From assembly GCF_002741985.1 (NCBI RefSeq), contig NZ_APHW01000107.1, positions 1 through 56,569 on the forward strand: a DNA stretch of 56,569 nucleotides, given 5' to 3'. Each line of letters opens with the position of its first letter. The stretch's first letter is position 1. The translations under genes and the position numbers were made by a program. Under the pieces are notes generated by a model. That model made no database searches, was not told the DNA's origin, and saw nothing but the letters and a program-made list of their open reading frames with translations. This DNA is from Vibrio rotiferianus CAIM 577 = LMG 21460 (lineage in GTDB: Bacteria > Pseudomonadota > Gammaproteobacteria > Enterobacterales > Vibrionaceae). This document shows, one piece after another, positions 25,162 through 35,434 of the stretch.

Positions 25162-27291
25162 TTAGCTTCTCTCTATCTGTTGCATAAGAGCGTTGGCTTT
25201 TTGCATTGCTCGTCTTGCACTTTTAGCCTTACGCTTGTTCAAAAGAATGTCTGAGAAGTCTAGGTACTTATTAGCAATTTGGAATTTCAATGCATTGATA
25301 TCTTCGAAATTTTCAGGAAACCGCTTAGATAGTACGTTGAGGTCATCAACGAGTTTGTCGAGATGAACCGTTGTCTTCGCCTTCTCTAAGCGGAAATGCA
25401 AACCATCAAAATCTTCTTTATACAAAATTCTTGCGGCGTGAGTTGGGAAAGGTAGTGGCGTATTTGAATCTAAAGATTGAATATACAACTTCATCTCCAG
25501 TATAGAGTCTTTCATTTGGTTGCTCGTGACCAACTTATCTTTATATTCCTCGATGCCAGAAAAAAACGTATTGCCAACTTTTAGCAAAGTAACGAGAGAG
25601 GCTGCGTCTTTTTCTTTAAGTGCTTCAGTTAATTGTTGGCCAAACACCTCAGAGGCAAGCGAACTTGGTACAAAACGGTACTCACGATGAATCGTATTTA
25701 AATCGTGTTTAAGATCGTAAATAGAACGTACATCGGGCTCTTTGACGTAGCGTGACTTTTCGAGGTGACTATTGATTTGCCGGGATATTGATAGCAAGGT
25801 CGAGTGCTTGCTAGATTGAATGTCTACAGACAAAACTTCTATTTTGTGAGAGTCAGGGTAGTAACTCCTCGCATTAGATAGCACAAGTTCAATTTGATCA
25901 TAGTTTGGATAGCTAGTGCTGCTTGTGTTTAGGATACTATCAATCTCAGATTCAAACTGTCCGAGAATACTCTCTTTGTGTACGCGTAAATAGCCTTCCT
26001 TGATAACAGGGTGAACAGTTACTTCACTGTCAATGAGCTGTTTAGCTTCAGTAGCAGTAAGCTTCAGTAAGTCTAGCTGTTCACTTAATACCTCTTCACT
26101 TTTCTTTAAGGTTAACGCTAACTCTGAAATTTTATTTTGTTGGTGCTGGAAAGTATAAGCTGCGCCAATAGCTAAAGTTACGGTTACAGCCAATGGAGTG
26201 ATTAGCTTCAAGTAGTTCTTATTAAGTTTATCTAACAGTAGCCGCGCATTTACTTCTTCTTTCACACTGCCGCTATTTAGGATAGAGGCTAAAACAGGCC
26301 ACTTGCTAAATGGGAGGTTGTTAGGTTTTACAACTTTTACGCTTTTCTTTAAGGCTTCATTGACAGGGGTTCTGTTATAAGGGTGCTTACAAGATAGCAA
26401 TTCATAAATAATGCAGCAGAAAGCGAATAAATCATCTTGAAACTTTGGTTCTTTCCCTTCAAGAACTCGTTTTGATGCGTAATTTGGAGTGTAGCCCAAC
26501 GTGTCAAGACTTTGAGATTGTCGCCTAGCGGCATACTTATCTTGTTGTACCCTGTGAGTCTTGGATACTCCGAAATCAAGTAGCTTAACGTTGCCTTCAG
26601 GTGTGATCATAATATTAGCAGGTTTTAGATCGGCATGGACAACGCCTTTCGTATGAGCGTAATCAAGGGCATTGAGTGCCTGCCCAACAATACTCATAGT
26701 GGCAGAAAAAGATAATCCATTTGGCCTAGAACGTTGAATTAATTGCTCTAGTGTTTCGCCGTCGACATACTCCATGACCAAAAAGTACACATTAGCATCT
26801 ACGCCGAAATCATAGACTCTAAGTATATTGGGATGGCTCAGCTTCTGAGTTTGCTGTGCTTCTCTAATCAGCATGCGGGCAGTTTCAGGCTGTTCAGCGA
26901 ACTCATCCTGAAGGATCTTCAATGCTACGTGAGGGTTATCTGCACCGGAAGAATCAAGGATTATATCCTTGGCTAAATAGACATCACATAACCCTCCGTG
27001 GCCAATCAGAGATTCAATTTCATATCGATTCTTGATGACCTTTCCGAGCAGCGAGCTACCATCGGAAGTTGATGCAGGTTTAATGGAATTTTGATTATTA
27101 ATTGCATTCTTAGCGTCGTTGCAAACTTGAGATGAATTTTCATTTCTTGTGCTATTCGATTTGAAGTTACCCTCAGTTTTTAAATTTCTTTTATTAACTT
27201 TATTGTTGTCTTTATTTTGACTCTTTACAACTTTCGTCTTATCACCATCAGATCTATTACTAATAGATTTGTCTTTATTACTGTCAGCCAT
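25162..27291 (-). CDS. ppkA: T6SS serine/threonine protein kinase PpkA
   Basis: The 709-residue protein has a disordered Asn/Lys/Ser-rich N-terminus (1-85), a Hanks-type kinase domain (about 90-350), a membrane helix (LAVTVTLAIGAAYTF, near 365) and a long helical periplasmic region. Kinase motifs: glycine loop IGHGGLCDVY, catalytic Lys in VALKIL, catalytic loop HADLKPANIM, DFGVS. The loop has HAD where most kinases have HRD, so this is a non-RD kinase. By family knowledge it phosphorylates Fha to promote T6SS assembly, opposed by PppA. ATG 27291 is chosen for GGAG 8-9 bases upstream; the in-frame ATG at 27399 would add 36 atypical residues. Divergent from fha. Confidence 0.9.
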   Translation of the reverse strand: MADSNKDKSISNRSDGDKTKVVKSQNKDNNKVNKRNLKTEGNFKSNSTRNENSSQVCNDAKNAINNQNSIKPASTSDGSSLLGKVIKNRYEIESLIGHGGLCDVYLAKDIILDSSGADNPHVALKILQDEFAEQPETARMLIREAQQTQKLSHPNILRVYDFGVDANVYFLVMEYVDGETLEQLIQRSRPNGLSFSATMSIVGQALNALDYAHTKGVVHADLKPANIMITPEGNVKLLDFGVSKTHRVQQDKYAARRQSQSLDTLGYTPNYASKRVLEGKEPKFQDDLFAFCCIIYELLSCKHPYNRTPVNEALKKSVKVVKPNNLPFSKWPVLASILNSGSVKEEVNARLLLDKLNKNYLKLITPLAVTVTLAIGAAYTFQHQQNKISELALTLKKSEEVLSEQLDLLKLTATEAKQLIDSEVTVHPVIKEGYLRVHKESILGQFESEIDSILNTSSTSYPNYDQIELVLSNARSYYPDSHKIEVLSVDIQSSKHSTLLSISRQINSHLEKSRYVKEPDVRSIYDLKHDLNTIHREYRFVPSSLASEVFGQQLTEALKEKDAASLVTLLKVGNTFFSGIEEYKDKLVTSNQMKDSILEMKLYIQSLDSNTPLPFPTHAARILYKEDFDGLHFRLEKAKTTVHLDKLVDDLNVLSKRFPENFEDINALKFQIANKYLDFSDILLNKRKAKSARRAMQKANALMQQIERS

Positions 27292-27606
27292 CAAAAGTGC
27301 TCCATAAATAATGATGAGTGAAATATATGATTTCCTATCTACATAAAAATGATTAGATTCCTGTTTCTCGGTCAAGCTAACATCAGAAATTTGACGCATG
27401 AAACTTGATGCGTCAAAACTTTGAACTCCGCTGTATTATTGGAGTAATTCAATATTCACTTATTGCTTTGGGTTGAAAATGATTCATTATTCTTTCCGTG
27501 TAATTAATTAGTGGTCTTTTCTAAACTATTTACTTATTTGAAAATATTGTTATTGATTGAATTGTATTTTATTTTTGCTACGTGAATTTTCGGCGAGGTT
27601 TATTCG
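27292..27606. other. 315-base divergent promoter region between ppkA and fha
   Basis: Very AT-rich (about 70 percent) and free of coding signal. It must hold the promoters for the minus-strand kinase unit and the large plus-strand T6SS operon. I found no sigma-54 box and no confident -35/-10 pair; T-rich tracts near 27540-27590 could bind H-NS-like silencers. Confidence 0.4.
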
Positions 27607-28791
27607 ATGTTGCTTTTAAGCATTACAAGTTTTCACAAGTTTACTCCAGAGATTGAAACGGAATTTAAATTTAATGAGGGAAGTGAACATGCTAAAGCTA
27701 CGTTTGGTCGCTCAGAAGATTGTGATTGGATCTTGCCAGACCCTGAACGAGTAGTATCTAGCTTACATGGTGAACTAGTCAAATTTGGTGACACCTTCTT
27801 AATTCGCGACATGTCAACTAATGGCATTTTTGTTAATAACGCTGTAAGCCCGATCGGACAAGGGAATGAAGTTCACTTAAATGATGGTGATACATTATCT
27901 ATTGGTGATTACCAAGTTACGGTGGAAGTCACTTTTGAGAGCGAAATTGGGTCAACTAGGTTAGACAATAATGCGAATGAAGAGCATCAAAAGACCCTCG
28001 TACCAACAGTTAAACCGGACTACGATGATTTTGGCTTTAGTATACCAGAAGTGCTGGAAACCAACCCAAAAGAGGAATGTAGTACTCAATTAGATATTGG
28101 TTTGACTGATGATTTCTTTGATGTAAGTGACATACCACATGTTATTGATAATAAGGTTGAAGCAGATGGGCTTAGGGATAATAAATCATCAATTAATGTT
28201 GGAGGGTGCGAAGAGTTAAACGCATTCATTACTGGGCTTGGTATAAACCCGCAATTGATACCTGAAAGCAACAAAGAAGACTGGTACAAGCAAATTGGAG
28301 AATCATTTTCTTTGATGTTAATCGGGTTGATGGAAACGCTACACAAGCGGGCTCAATTTAAGCAAAACAATCGGCTTAACCATACTGCATTTCAAAAGCA
28401 AGAAAATAACCCGTTGAAGTTCTCTGCTAACTTAGAAGACGCAATTCACAATTTGTATAATCGACAGACTTCCAGCTTTATAGATCCCAATGCAGCTATT
28501 CGAGAAGCATTTCTAGATATCGAAAAACATGAGAGCGCTTTGATGAAGGGGGTTGAAGGTTCAGTGCTTGGTGTTATGTCCCTCGTGGATCCAGAGTCAA
28601 TCTCAATATCAAATCAAAGTGGCAGTTCGCTAATTAACAAGATTAATCCATCAAGAAAATATGTCACTAATTGGAGAAGTTTCCAAAATATACACCGTCA
28701 ACTTTTTGATGAGATAGTAAATAGTGATACGCCTTTTTATTTGGATGATTTTTCTAAATATTATGATTCATCACAGCGTGGGGAACATTAG
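27607..28791 (+). CDS. tagH: T6SS FHA-domain scaffold protein
   Basis: The 394-residue cytoplasmic protein has an N-terminal forkhead-associated domain (about 5-110) with the phosphothreonine-binding pattern: FGRSEDCDW, SSLHGEL (Ser and His), DMSTNGIFVN. An acidic linker follows, then the type VI FHA C-terminal domain including SFSLMLIGLMETLHKRAQFK and LYNRQTSSFIDPNAAIREAF. Phosphorylated by PpkA, such proteins recruit and switch on the membrane complex. GAGG lies 9 bases before the ATG. It opens the main T6SS operon and is transcribed away from ppkA. Confidence 0.92.
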   Translation: MLLLSITSFHKFTPEIETEFKFNEGSEHAKATFGRSEDCDWILPDPERVVSSLHGELVKFGDTFLIRDMSTNGIFVNNAVSPIGQGNEVHLNDGDTLSIGDYQVTVEVTFESEIGSTRLDNNANEEHQKTLVPTVKPDYDDFGFSIPEVLETNPKEECSTQLDIGLTDDFFDVSDIPHVIDNKVEADGLRDNKSSINVGGCEELNAFITGLGINPQLIPESNKEDWYKQIGESFSLMLIGLMETLHKRAQFKQNNRLNHTAFQKQENNPLKFSANLEDAIHNLYNRQTSSFIDPNAAIREAFLDIEKHESALMKGVEGSVLGVMSLVDPESISISNQSGSSLINKINPSRKYVTNWRSFQNIHRQLFDEIVNSDTPFYLDDFSKYYDSSQRGEH

Positions 28792-28806
28792 AAGAAGGGA
28801 TTTAGT

Positions 28807-29256
28807 ATGTTGAGAATATTTTTAATATTGTTTTTGTCAATTGTGATTGTAGGTTGTAGTGCCGCAAACTTTGTTGTTAAGCCTTATTCTACTTTAGAGG
28901 TAAAGTCAGCGCATAATATCAACCCGGACTCAAATGGAAGGCCGTCACCTGTTGTGTTTTATGTGTTTGAGCTTACTTCTGATACTATTTTTTCTAATCA
29001 GGATTTCTTTTCGTTATATGAAAATCCGGAAAAAGTACTTGGTCCAGATCTGGTTAATAAGTTTGAGTTTTCGCTGACACCAGACTCAGTGGAAAACTAT
29101 CAAGCAAGTATGAACCCTAAGACAGAGTTTATTGGGCTAGTTGCAGCTTTCAGGGATATAGAAAACTCCAATTGGCGACAAGTTATCAAAGTAGATAAAA
29201 CTGGCTATAACACCTATGAAGTCTTGATTGATGATTTATCACTAGTAGTAAAATAA
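28807..29256 (+). CDS. tssJ: T6SS outer-membrane lipoprotein TssJ
   Basis: The 149-residue protein has a lipoprotein signal peptide with lipobox VIVGC (Cys 17), followed by a small beta-rich domain typical of TssJ/SciN (TLEVKSAHNINPDSNGRPSPVVFYVFEL is split by the usual L1 loop; PDSVENYQ; FIGLVAAFRDIENSNWRQVI). It anchors the TssJLM trans-envelope complex at the outer membrane by binding the periplasmic end of TssM. Spacing of 15 bases from fha supports an operon. Confidence 0.92.
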   Translation: MLRIFLILFLSIVIVGCSAANFVVKPYSTLEVKSAHNINPDSNGRPSPVVFYVFELTSDTIFSNQDFFSLYENPEKVLGPDLVNKFEFSLTPDSVENYQASMNPKTEFIGLVAAFRDIENSNWRQVIKVDKTGYNTYEVLIDDLSLVVK

Positions 29257-29272
29257 ATATTGGCAATAATAA

Positions 29273-30598
29273 ATGACTGAATACTCTTTAACTGCATGGT
29301 GTGAGGGGATGTTTTTACGTCCCCAACACTTTCAACAGCAAGATAGGGCCTTAACCTCTGAATTTAGGGATTTAGCAAAGTATATATCTCCTTATTACTG
29401 GGGAATATGGAACTTACATTTGTCAGAAGCAGCCTTGAAAGACGGACAAGTAAGAATCGATTCTTTGACTGCCATTTTTCCAGATATGACGGTAATAGAC
29501 TGTCCAAACAAACACAAATCTCCTAAGCCAGTCTCTATAGATAGAGGTGTGGAAAATACGTTGATAAAAATTGTACTGCCGGAATTAAACGGTCAAGAAA
29601 AGAGTGTAAGTCCTGATAATGCTGAGGAGATTAAACGGTTTTCTCTTGATGATGTCGAACTCATCGACTCGAATACTGGTTTAGATGAAGAAACTATCCA
29701 AGTAAAAACGTTTAATATCGAACTCAAGTGTTCTAATGAAAAATTAGCGGGTTATGTAGAGATCCCAGTTTGTCGAATAAAGGAAGTGACGCCCGAAGGA
29801 GAAGTTGTTTTAGATGAGGGTTTCATTCCACCTAGTTTGAATGTGAAGAAGAACTCACAGCTTACAGAGTGTTTAGACAACGTTACAGCAATGACAAAGA
29901 TCCGAGCTGACTCAATTTCTCAGAGGTTAGGTCAAGGTAAGGCTGCGTCAGCCTCTGCGGTTGATTTCATTATGCTGCAGATGTTGAACAAATATGAAGC
30001 TAAATTTCGCCATATAAAAGAGTTAGATCACATCACTCCAGTCGATTTTTCAATGTTGTTACAAAGTTATCTTGGAGAGTTGGCGACATTTTCAAATAAG
30101 TCCAAACGTTTACCTAGCGTAGAGCAATATGACCATTTAGAACTGGGCTGTTTCTTCCAATCTTTAAACCAAACAATAAGCCAATACCTAAGTGTTGTCT
30201 TGGATCAGACCGCGACTAAACTGCCATTAGAGTCAAGGCAATATGGGATACACGTTGCGCCTCTTCCGGATAAAAAGTTGCTCGAAAGCTGTCAGTTCGT
30301 ACTAGCAGTTAAAGCGGACATTAATACTGAAGAAATTCGACGCCTTGTTCCTGGACAATTGAAATTTGGTGCAGTGGAGCAAATTCGCGAACTTATCAAC
30401 AACCAAATTAACGGTATCTCTGTTGCGCCTCTATCGGTTGTTCCTCGTCAAATCGCTTACCAAACTGGCTATGTTTACTTTGAAGTCATAAAGAAAGGAC
30501 ATTTTTGGACACGACTCAGTGAAAGTGGCGGTATGGCGTTACATTTGTCAGGTAACTTTCCCAACGCTGCATTAGAGCTTTGGTGTATCAGTCAATAA
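29273..30598 (+). CDS. tssK: T6SS baseplate protein TssK
   Basis: The 441-residue protein shows the characteristic TssK start (WCEGMFLRPQHFQQQDRALT) and the C-terminal segment PRQIAYQTGYVYFEVIKKG and ALELWCISQ. TssK trimers join the TssFGE wedges to the TssL/TssM cytoplasmic domains. Full length for the family, no irregularities. Follows tssJ by 16 bases. Confidence 0.95.
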   Translation: MTEYSLTAWCEGMFLRPQHFQQQDRALTSEFRDLAKYISPYYWGIWNLHLSEAALKDGQVRIDSLTAIFPDMTVIDCPNKHKSPKPVSIDRGVENTLIKIVLPELNGQEKSVSPDNAEEIKRFSLDDVELIDSNTGLDEETIQVKTFNIELKCSNEKLAGYVEIPVCRIKEVTPEGEVVLDEGFIPPSLNVKKNSQLTECLDNVTAMTKIRADSISQRLGQGKAASASAVDFIMLQMLNKYEAKFRHIKELDHITPVDFSMLLQSYLGELATFSNKSKRLPSVEQYDHLELGCFFQSLNQTISQYLSVVLDQTATKLPLESRQYGIHVAPLPDKKLLESCQFVLAVKADINTEEIRRLVPGQLKFGAVEQIRELINNQINGISVAPLSVVPRQIAYQTGYVYFEVIKKGHFWTRLSESGGMALHLSGNFPNAALELWCISQ

Positions 30599-30609
30599 GA
30601 GTGACACGA

Positions 30610-31898
30610 ATGGAACAAACAATAGTCAAGCCGAGCCCTGGTCGAAAGAAACCACCGACAACGAAAGAGGTATCATCGGATAGTACGATAGTACTTAGCT
30701 CAAATGCTGAACATATTAACAATGACAGTATCGTTGCTTATGGTAGCAACCCAGTTCTCGCGGAAGCGAATGGGATCTTGTCTATAGTGGCTCAGATCCG
30801 AGCCACTGCGACTCATTCGGATATTCACCACTTAAAGGAGTCACTAGCTCAAAAGTTACGTGACTATGAGAATCGTCTGCGTCAACAGGAAGTAAGTCTA
30901 GAAACGATAGATATTGCTCGTTATAGCCTCTGCTGCGTTATTGATGAGGCTGTCTTAAATACGAATTGGGGCGGGCAATCTGCATGGAGTCATGATTCTT
31001 TATTGTCATCTTTTTACTCGTCTTCAAAGGGGGGGGAGAGGCATTTTATGAGAATCTGAAAAAATGTATGGGTACCGCAGAAAGTAACCTTGACTTGCTA
31101 GAGCTAATGTTTGTATGTATGTCTCTTGGCTTTGTCGGCCAGTACCGTTTAGAGCAAAATGGCCTAGAGTCCCACAGGAGGCTACGAAAACAAATTACTT
31201 CCATACTTAAAAATTTTGGCCGTTGTAATAACATCGAATGGGCTTACGACCCAACTGAAAGTGTCACAAGTGGCTCTCAGTCAGCAGAGAGTGCGCCTAT
31301 ATGGGTATTATGCTCTGTAACTGCCGCAATTTTGGTATGTGTTTTTATGTACTTTAACCATGCTCTCAACTCGGCGTCGAACAAGACTTTCTCAAGCCTG
31401 ATGAACCTTGTTTCTAAAGACCAATCAATTATTTCTACATCTACGATTATCAACACTAAGCCGATTGCGGAAAAAATCTCAGTCTATCTTGCGACTGAAA
31501 TTGAGAAAGGCATCGTATCGGTAGATTCCTTGCAGGATAGAGTAAGGATCACCATTAAAGCTCAAGATTTATTTGAATCTGGGAGTGCTGACCTTGTTGA
31601 GTATATTGACCCGATCATTTTTAAGATTGCTCAGACTTTGGAGTCTGTCGAAGGGAAAATAGTGATTACCGGACACACTGACGATAAACCGATATTCACT
31701 AGCAAATTTCCATCCAATTGGCACTTATCTCTTGCAAGAGCGACAGCACTAACAGACAGACTTTTAGATAACGGCGCTTTGAAGAGTAGGGTAATTCCTG
31801 AAGGTGTAGGTGATGCGAGACCTTTGGTGGAAAATGACAGTGAATCAAACAGGTCAATAAACCGTCGTATTGAAATTGATTTGTTATTAACCAAATAA
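30610..31898 (+). pseudogene. tssL: T6SS TssL (DotU) with OmpA-like C-terminus, frameshifted in a G8 tract
   Basis: The DotU domain starts at ATG 30610 (SNPVLAEANGILSIVAQIR; CCVIDEAVLNTNWG) and breaks after SSFYSSSKGGE at the G8 tract 31029-31036. The protein continues in another frame with MGTAESNLDLLELMFVCMSL, a membrane helix near WVLCSVTAAILVCVFMYF, and an OmpA-like peptidoglycan-binding domain (ITGHTDDKPI, NWHLSLARA, NRSINRRIEI). With six G residues the reading SSSKGGEAFYENLKKCMG is continuous, giving about 429 residues. TssL is an essential inner-membrane anchor, so the break is more likely a sequence artefact than a real loss. The fused OmpA domain marks the peptidoglycan-binding form of TssL. 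Confidence 0.88.
31029..31036 (+). repeat. G8 homopolymer breaking tssL
   Basis: Eight G residues where six would keep the DotU frame. One of six similar tracts in the window (see findings). Confidence 0.9.
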
Positions 31899-31915
31899 CT
31901 ATTGGGATCATTAAA

Positions 31916-34900
31916 ATGAATATGAAAGACATTGGAAGGTTCTTTTCCCAAAGGTGGCTTATTAGCCTAGTAGGAGTTTTTGCCTTCTCAATCTTTATTT
32001 GGTTTGTTGGCCCGCTTATTAGTATTTCATCTTATGAGCCATTAAAAACTGACTTTCAACGGTTAATCACTATTCTTACTGTTGTTCTAGTATGGGCGTT
32101 AGTTTCTATTTTGAAGCAACATAGGCAAAAAGCTCAGGATGATGCAAGTATTCAAAACTTGTTAGAAGTCGACAGTCAGTTTGATAAAGAGGCTGCATCA
32201 GAGATTGCTCTAATGCGCGATAAAATAGAGCAAGCGGTAAAAACAGCAACTCACAGTCATAAAGGAAAGAGAAGCCTATACAGCCTACCTTGGTACGTAC
32301 TAATTGGACCACCGGGAACAGGTAAAACCACGGTTCTCAAACAATCTGGATTGGAATTTCCTTTAGCCAGCACTATGGGGGCTGAATCAGTCGAGGGCAT
32401 AGGTGGTACTAGGCATTGTGATTGGTGGTTTGCAAACAAGGCTGTGCTTATAGATACAGCTGGTCGATATACAACGCAGGACAGCCAGGCCGCAGTTGAC
32501 TCTAAGGCATGGCATGGTTTTCTCGGACTACTTAAAAAGTATCGAACACAGCGGCCAATCAACGGTGCAATTGTTACTGTGAGCTTAGCGAGTGTGATGT
32601 CGCTGACACGAACGGAGAGAAGTTTGCATGCTCGTGCAATTAAATCTCGCTTGCAAGAACTTAAAAATCAGCTGGGAATGCAGTTTCCGATTTATGTGTT
32701 ACTAACAAAAGCAGATCTTGTTGCGGGATTCAGTGAATTTTTTGCCGATGTCACAAAGGAAGAGCGTGACGAACTGTTAGGGTTTATGTTTCCGATGGAA
32801 GTTGTTGATGAGCGTGGCTCTATTGGTTTGTTTAATAAAGAGTTCTATGGGTTATTAGAGCGTTTAGATAAGAGAATGCTACGTATTTTAGAAACAGAGG
32901 ATGACTTAGATAAACGCGCGTTGGTATTCGAGTTCCCAAAACAGTTAAGGATGATGCAAGCGAATTTAGATGAATTTTTGTCAGAAATTTTCGCTCAGAA
33001 CAGCTTTGAAGAACCAGCCATGATCCGTGGTATTTTTATTGTAAGCTCCGTTCAAGAGGGGGCACCTGTAGACCGACTAATGCATGAATCCGCAAGTGGC
33101 TTAGGGTTAAATCGGTTAACACTAAAAATGACTAAGCGAGCATCACATAGCTATTTCGTAAGAAGTCTGTTTGAAAAGGTCATTTTTAAGGAACAATGGC
33201 TAGGTAGTGTTAATAAACACTATCAAAAACAGAATCGATGGCTCAGAAAGGGGGTACTTGTCGGTTGTTTAAGTCTATTAGTATGTGCGTCGTTATTGTG
33301 GTTTTTTAGCTATCGCTGGAATATAGATCTTATTAAAGAAGTTAATCAACAAACCCGTGATATTGAGGTGATGATTAATGCTGAGGGACTCGATTTTGAT
33401 AAAGACATCATAAATGCAGTCGCAACACTCGACCGAATAATGATGCTTCCACTGGGAGCGGATAACCACTACCCAGATTCACAGCTTTTTAACAAATTAG
33501 GTCTGTATCAAGGGGATAAAATTTCTCAGTCAGCCAATCAAGCCTATAAAGATGCACTATCGTTCTATTTTTCAGAGTTGATTTCGAGCGCACTTGTATC
33601 TGAGATGGATGACAACAAGCATCATCGCGAGTATTTATATGAAACATTAAAAATATACTTAATGTTATTTCACTCAGATAAGTTTGACATGCAGCAAGTC
33701 ATGAATTGGTTTGATTTCTATTTTCAACGAGAGTTCCCAGGAGCCCTGAATGAAGCACTACGAGAGCGACTAAGTGTTCATACGCAACACTTTCTAGTAG
33801 CGAGCGAACGAGGACTCAATTTTAACGAAAATTCCGTCAAAGATGCGAGGGATGTATTAACGAAAATGTCGCTCCCAGAAAGGGCTTATCAGCGAATGAA
33901 GGTACAATTCTCTAAGAGTCATGTTCCTTCGTTTCGACTCACTGATGTTCTTGGCCCGAAGAGTTTAGAGCAGTTTGAAAGGCGAAGTGGAAAGCCTCTC
34001 TCTCAAGGTATTCCAGGCTTTTATACTTACAATGGATTCCATAGCATTTTCCAAATACAACTCGGCCGAACTGTGAAAAGTTTGATGGAGGAAAACTGGG
34101 TATATGGTGATGATATAGAAGTAAGGAACATTGACGAGAATGCTGCTATTAAAGGGGTTCAACAAAGATACTATCAGGACTATGTTAATGAGTGGAAGGG
34201 ACTCGTAGAAGATATTCAACTAAAGCAAGCGCCAACCTTGTCAATGGCAACTGAGCAAGCTCGTATTTTAAGTGGTGTCGAAAGGCCGATAGAGTCTTTG
34301 TTACGAGCCATTCAAAAAGAAGTTGGTCTAACTAAAGTGACGTTGACTCAAAACCAAAAAGCAGCGTCAGAGGTTACGGCTAAAGTTGCCAAGGTCAAGT
34401 TTTCGAATACTGCAGATAAGTTAGATCTTTATTTACCTGATGAAAGTGAATTCGCCGTATCACTGCCAGGAAAGGAGGTAGAAATACACTTTGCGGATAT
34501 TCTGCATTTAAGTGAGCAGGACTATAGCGACATCCAAGATGCTATGTTGAATCTAAGATCTTACCTCACTGATTTGTCTAGCTCGGGAAATAATCAAAAA
34601 ACAGCATATAAAAGTATACTGGACGGCACTCTTACTCAAGAAGTAGCGTCTTCATTTTCTGCAGCGAAGGCCGTATTGCCAAAACCATTTAATAATTGGT
34701 TGGGTGAGCTTTCCCAAGAATCCGTCAAGTTTGCAGAGTCGGGTTCTAAGGATCATCTCAACAGACTTTGGCAAACCAGAGTCGTCAAAGCATACAACCA
34801 AACTATTGCAGGAAGATACCCTTTTAAACCCAGTGCTGACAAAGAAGTTCGCTTGAAAGATTTTAAGCGCTTCTTCGGGTACGGCGGTACTTTGGACGCT

Positions 34901-35434
34901 TTTTTTCAAGAGTACCTAGAACCATTTGTTGATACTTCTCAGGGGCGTTGGAAGTTTGAAAAAGAGATTGGAGTGAAAACGCAAACGTTACATGTCTTCC
35001 AACGAGCTCAAAAAATCAGACAGTCATTCTTTGAATTAGACAACTCGTTAAAAGTCGATTTTGGAATGAAACCTGTCTATCTAGATCAGCATATAACAAG
35101 GTTTGTATTAGAACTTGGTAAGCAAGACTTAGTTTATAAACATGGGCCAGCAAGAGCGAGAGACCTCACTTGGCCATCGAAGACGGCGCAAACGAGGATT
35201 GTATTTACACCACCGGACTCGAAGCGTGAGATATCACACACTTATGAAGGTGAATGGGGCATCTTTAAGCTACTGGACCAATCTTTGAAAGCAAGACCGG
35301 AGTCAAGAAATGACAACATTGTCATGATTGATTTGAAAGGAAATAAGGTGCAACTCGAATTGATTCCCAAAAGTGCTTTTAATCCATTTTGGTCTAACGA
35401 TATGGAGAGGTTTAGATGTCCACAAACCTTATAA
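31916..35434 (+). CDS. tssM: T6SS inner-membrane protein TssM (IcmF)
   Basis: The 1172-residue protein has two N-terminal membrane helices (about 12-65), a cytoplasmic NTPase-like domain with Walker A GPPGTGKTTVLKQSG near residue 131 and DTAGRY downstream, a third helix near 440-460 (GCLSLLVCASLLWFFSY), and a long periplasmic region ending in the TssJ-binding beta domain (YEGEWGIFKLLDQS). It is the spine of the TssJLM complex. The intact P-loop suggests nucleotide binding. Its 3' end overlaps tagF by 19 bases. Confidence 0.95.
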   Translation: MNMKDIGRFFSQRWLISLVGVFAFSIFIWFVGPLISISSYEPLKTDFQRLITILTVVLVWALVSILKQHRQKAQDDASIQNLLEVDSQFDKEAASEIALMRDKIEQAVKTATHSHKGKRSLYSLPWYVLIGPPGTGKTTVLKQSGLEFPLASTMGAESVEGIGGTRHCDWWFANKAVLIDTAGRYTTQDSQAAVDSKAWHGFLGLLKKYRTQRPINGAIVTVSLASVMSLTRTERSLHARAIKSRLQELKNQLGMQFPIYVLLTKADLVAGFSEFFADVTKEERDELLGFMFPMEVVDERGSIGLFNKEFYGLLERLDKRMLRILETEDDLDKRALVFEFPKQLRMMQANLDEFLSEIFAQNSFEEPAMIRGIFIVSSVQEGAPVDRLMHESASGLGLNRLTLKMTKRASHSYFVRSLFEKVIFKEQWLGSVNKHYQKQNRWLRKGVLVGCLSLLVCASLLWFFSYRWNIDLIKEVNQQTRDIEVMINAEGLDFDKDIINAVATLDRIMMLPLGADNHYPDSQLFNKLGLYQGDKISQSANQAYKDALSFYFSELISSALVSEMDDNKHHREYLYETLKIYLMLFHSDKFDMQQVMNWFDFYFQREFPGALNEALRERLSVHTQHFLVASERGLNFNENSVKDARDVLTKMSLPERAYQRMKVQFSKSHVPSFRLTDVLGPKSLEQFERRSGKPLSQGIPGFYTYNGFHSIFQIQLGRTVKSLMEENWVYGDDIEVRNIDENAAIKGVQQRYYQDYVNEWKGLVEDIQLKQAPTLSMATEQARILSGVERPIESLLRAIQKEVGLTKVTLTQNQKAASEVTAKVAKVKFSNTADKLDLYLPDESEFAVSLPGKEVEIHFADILHLSEQDYSDIQDAMLNLRSYLTDLSSSGNNQKTAYKSILDGTLTQEVASSFSAAKAVLPKPFNNWLGELSQESVKFAESGSKDHLNRLWQTRVVKAYNQTIAGRYPFKPSADKEVRLKDFKRFFGYGGTLDAFFQEYLEPFVDTSQGRWKFEKEIGVKTQTLHVFQRAQKIRQSFFELDNSLKVDFGMKPVYLDQHITRFVLELGKQDLVYKHGPARARDLTWPSKTAQTRIVFTPPDSKREISHTYEGEWGIFKLLDQSLKARPESRNDNIVMIDLKGNKVQLELIPKSAFNPFWSNDMERFRCPQTL

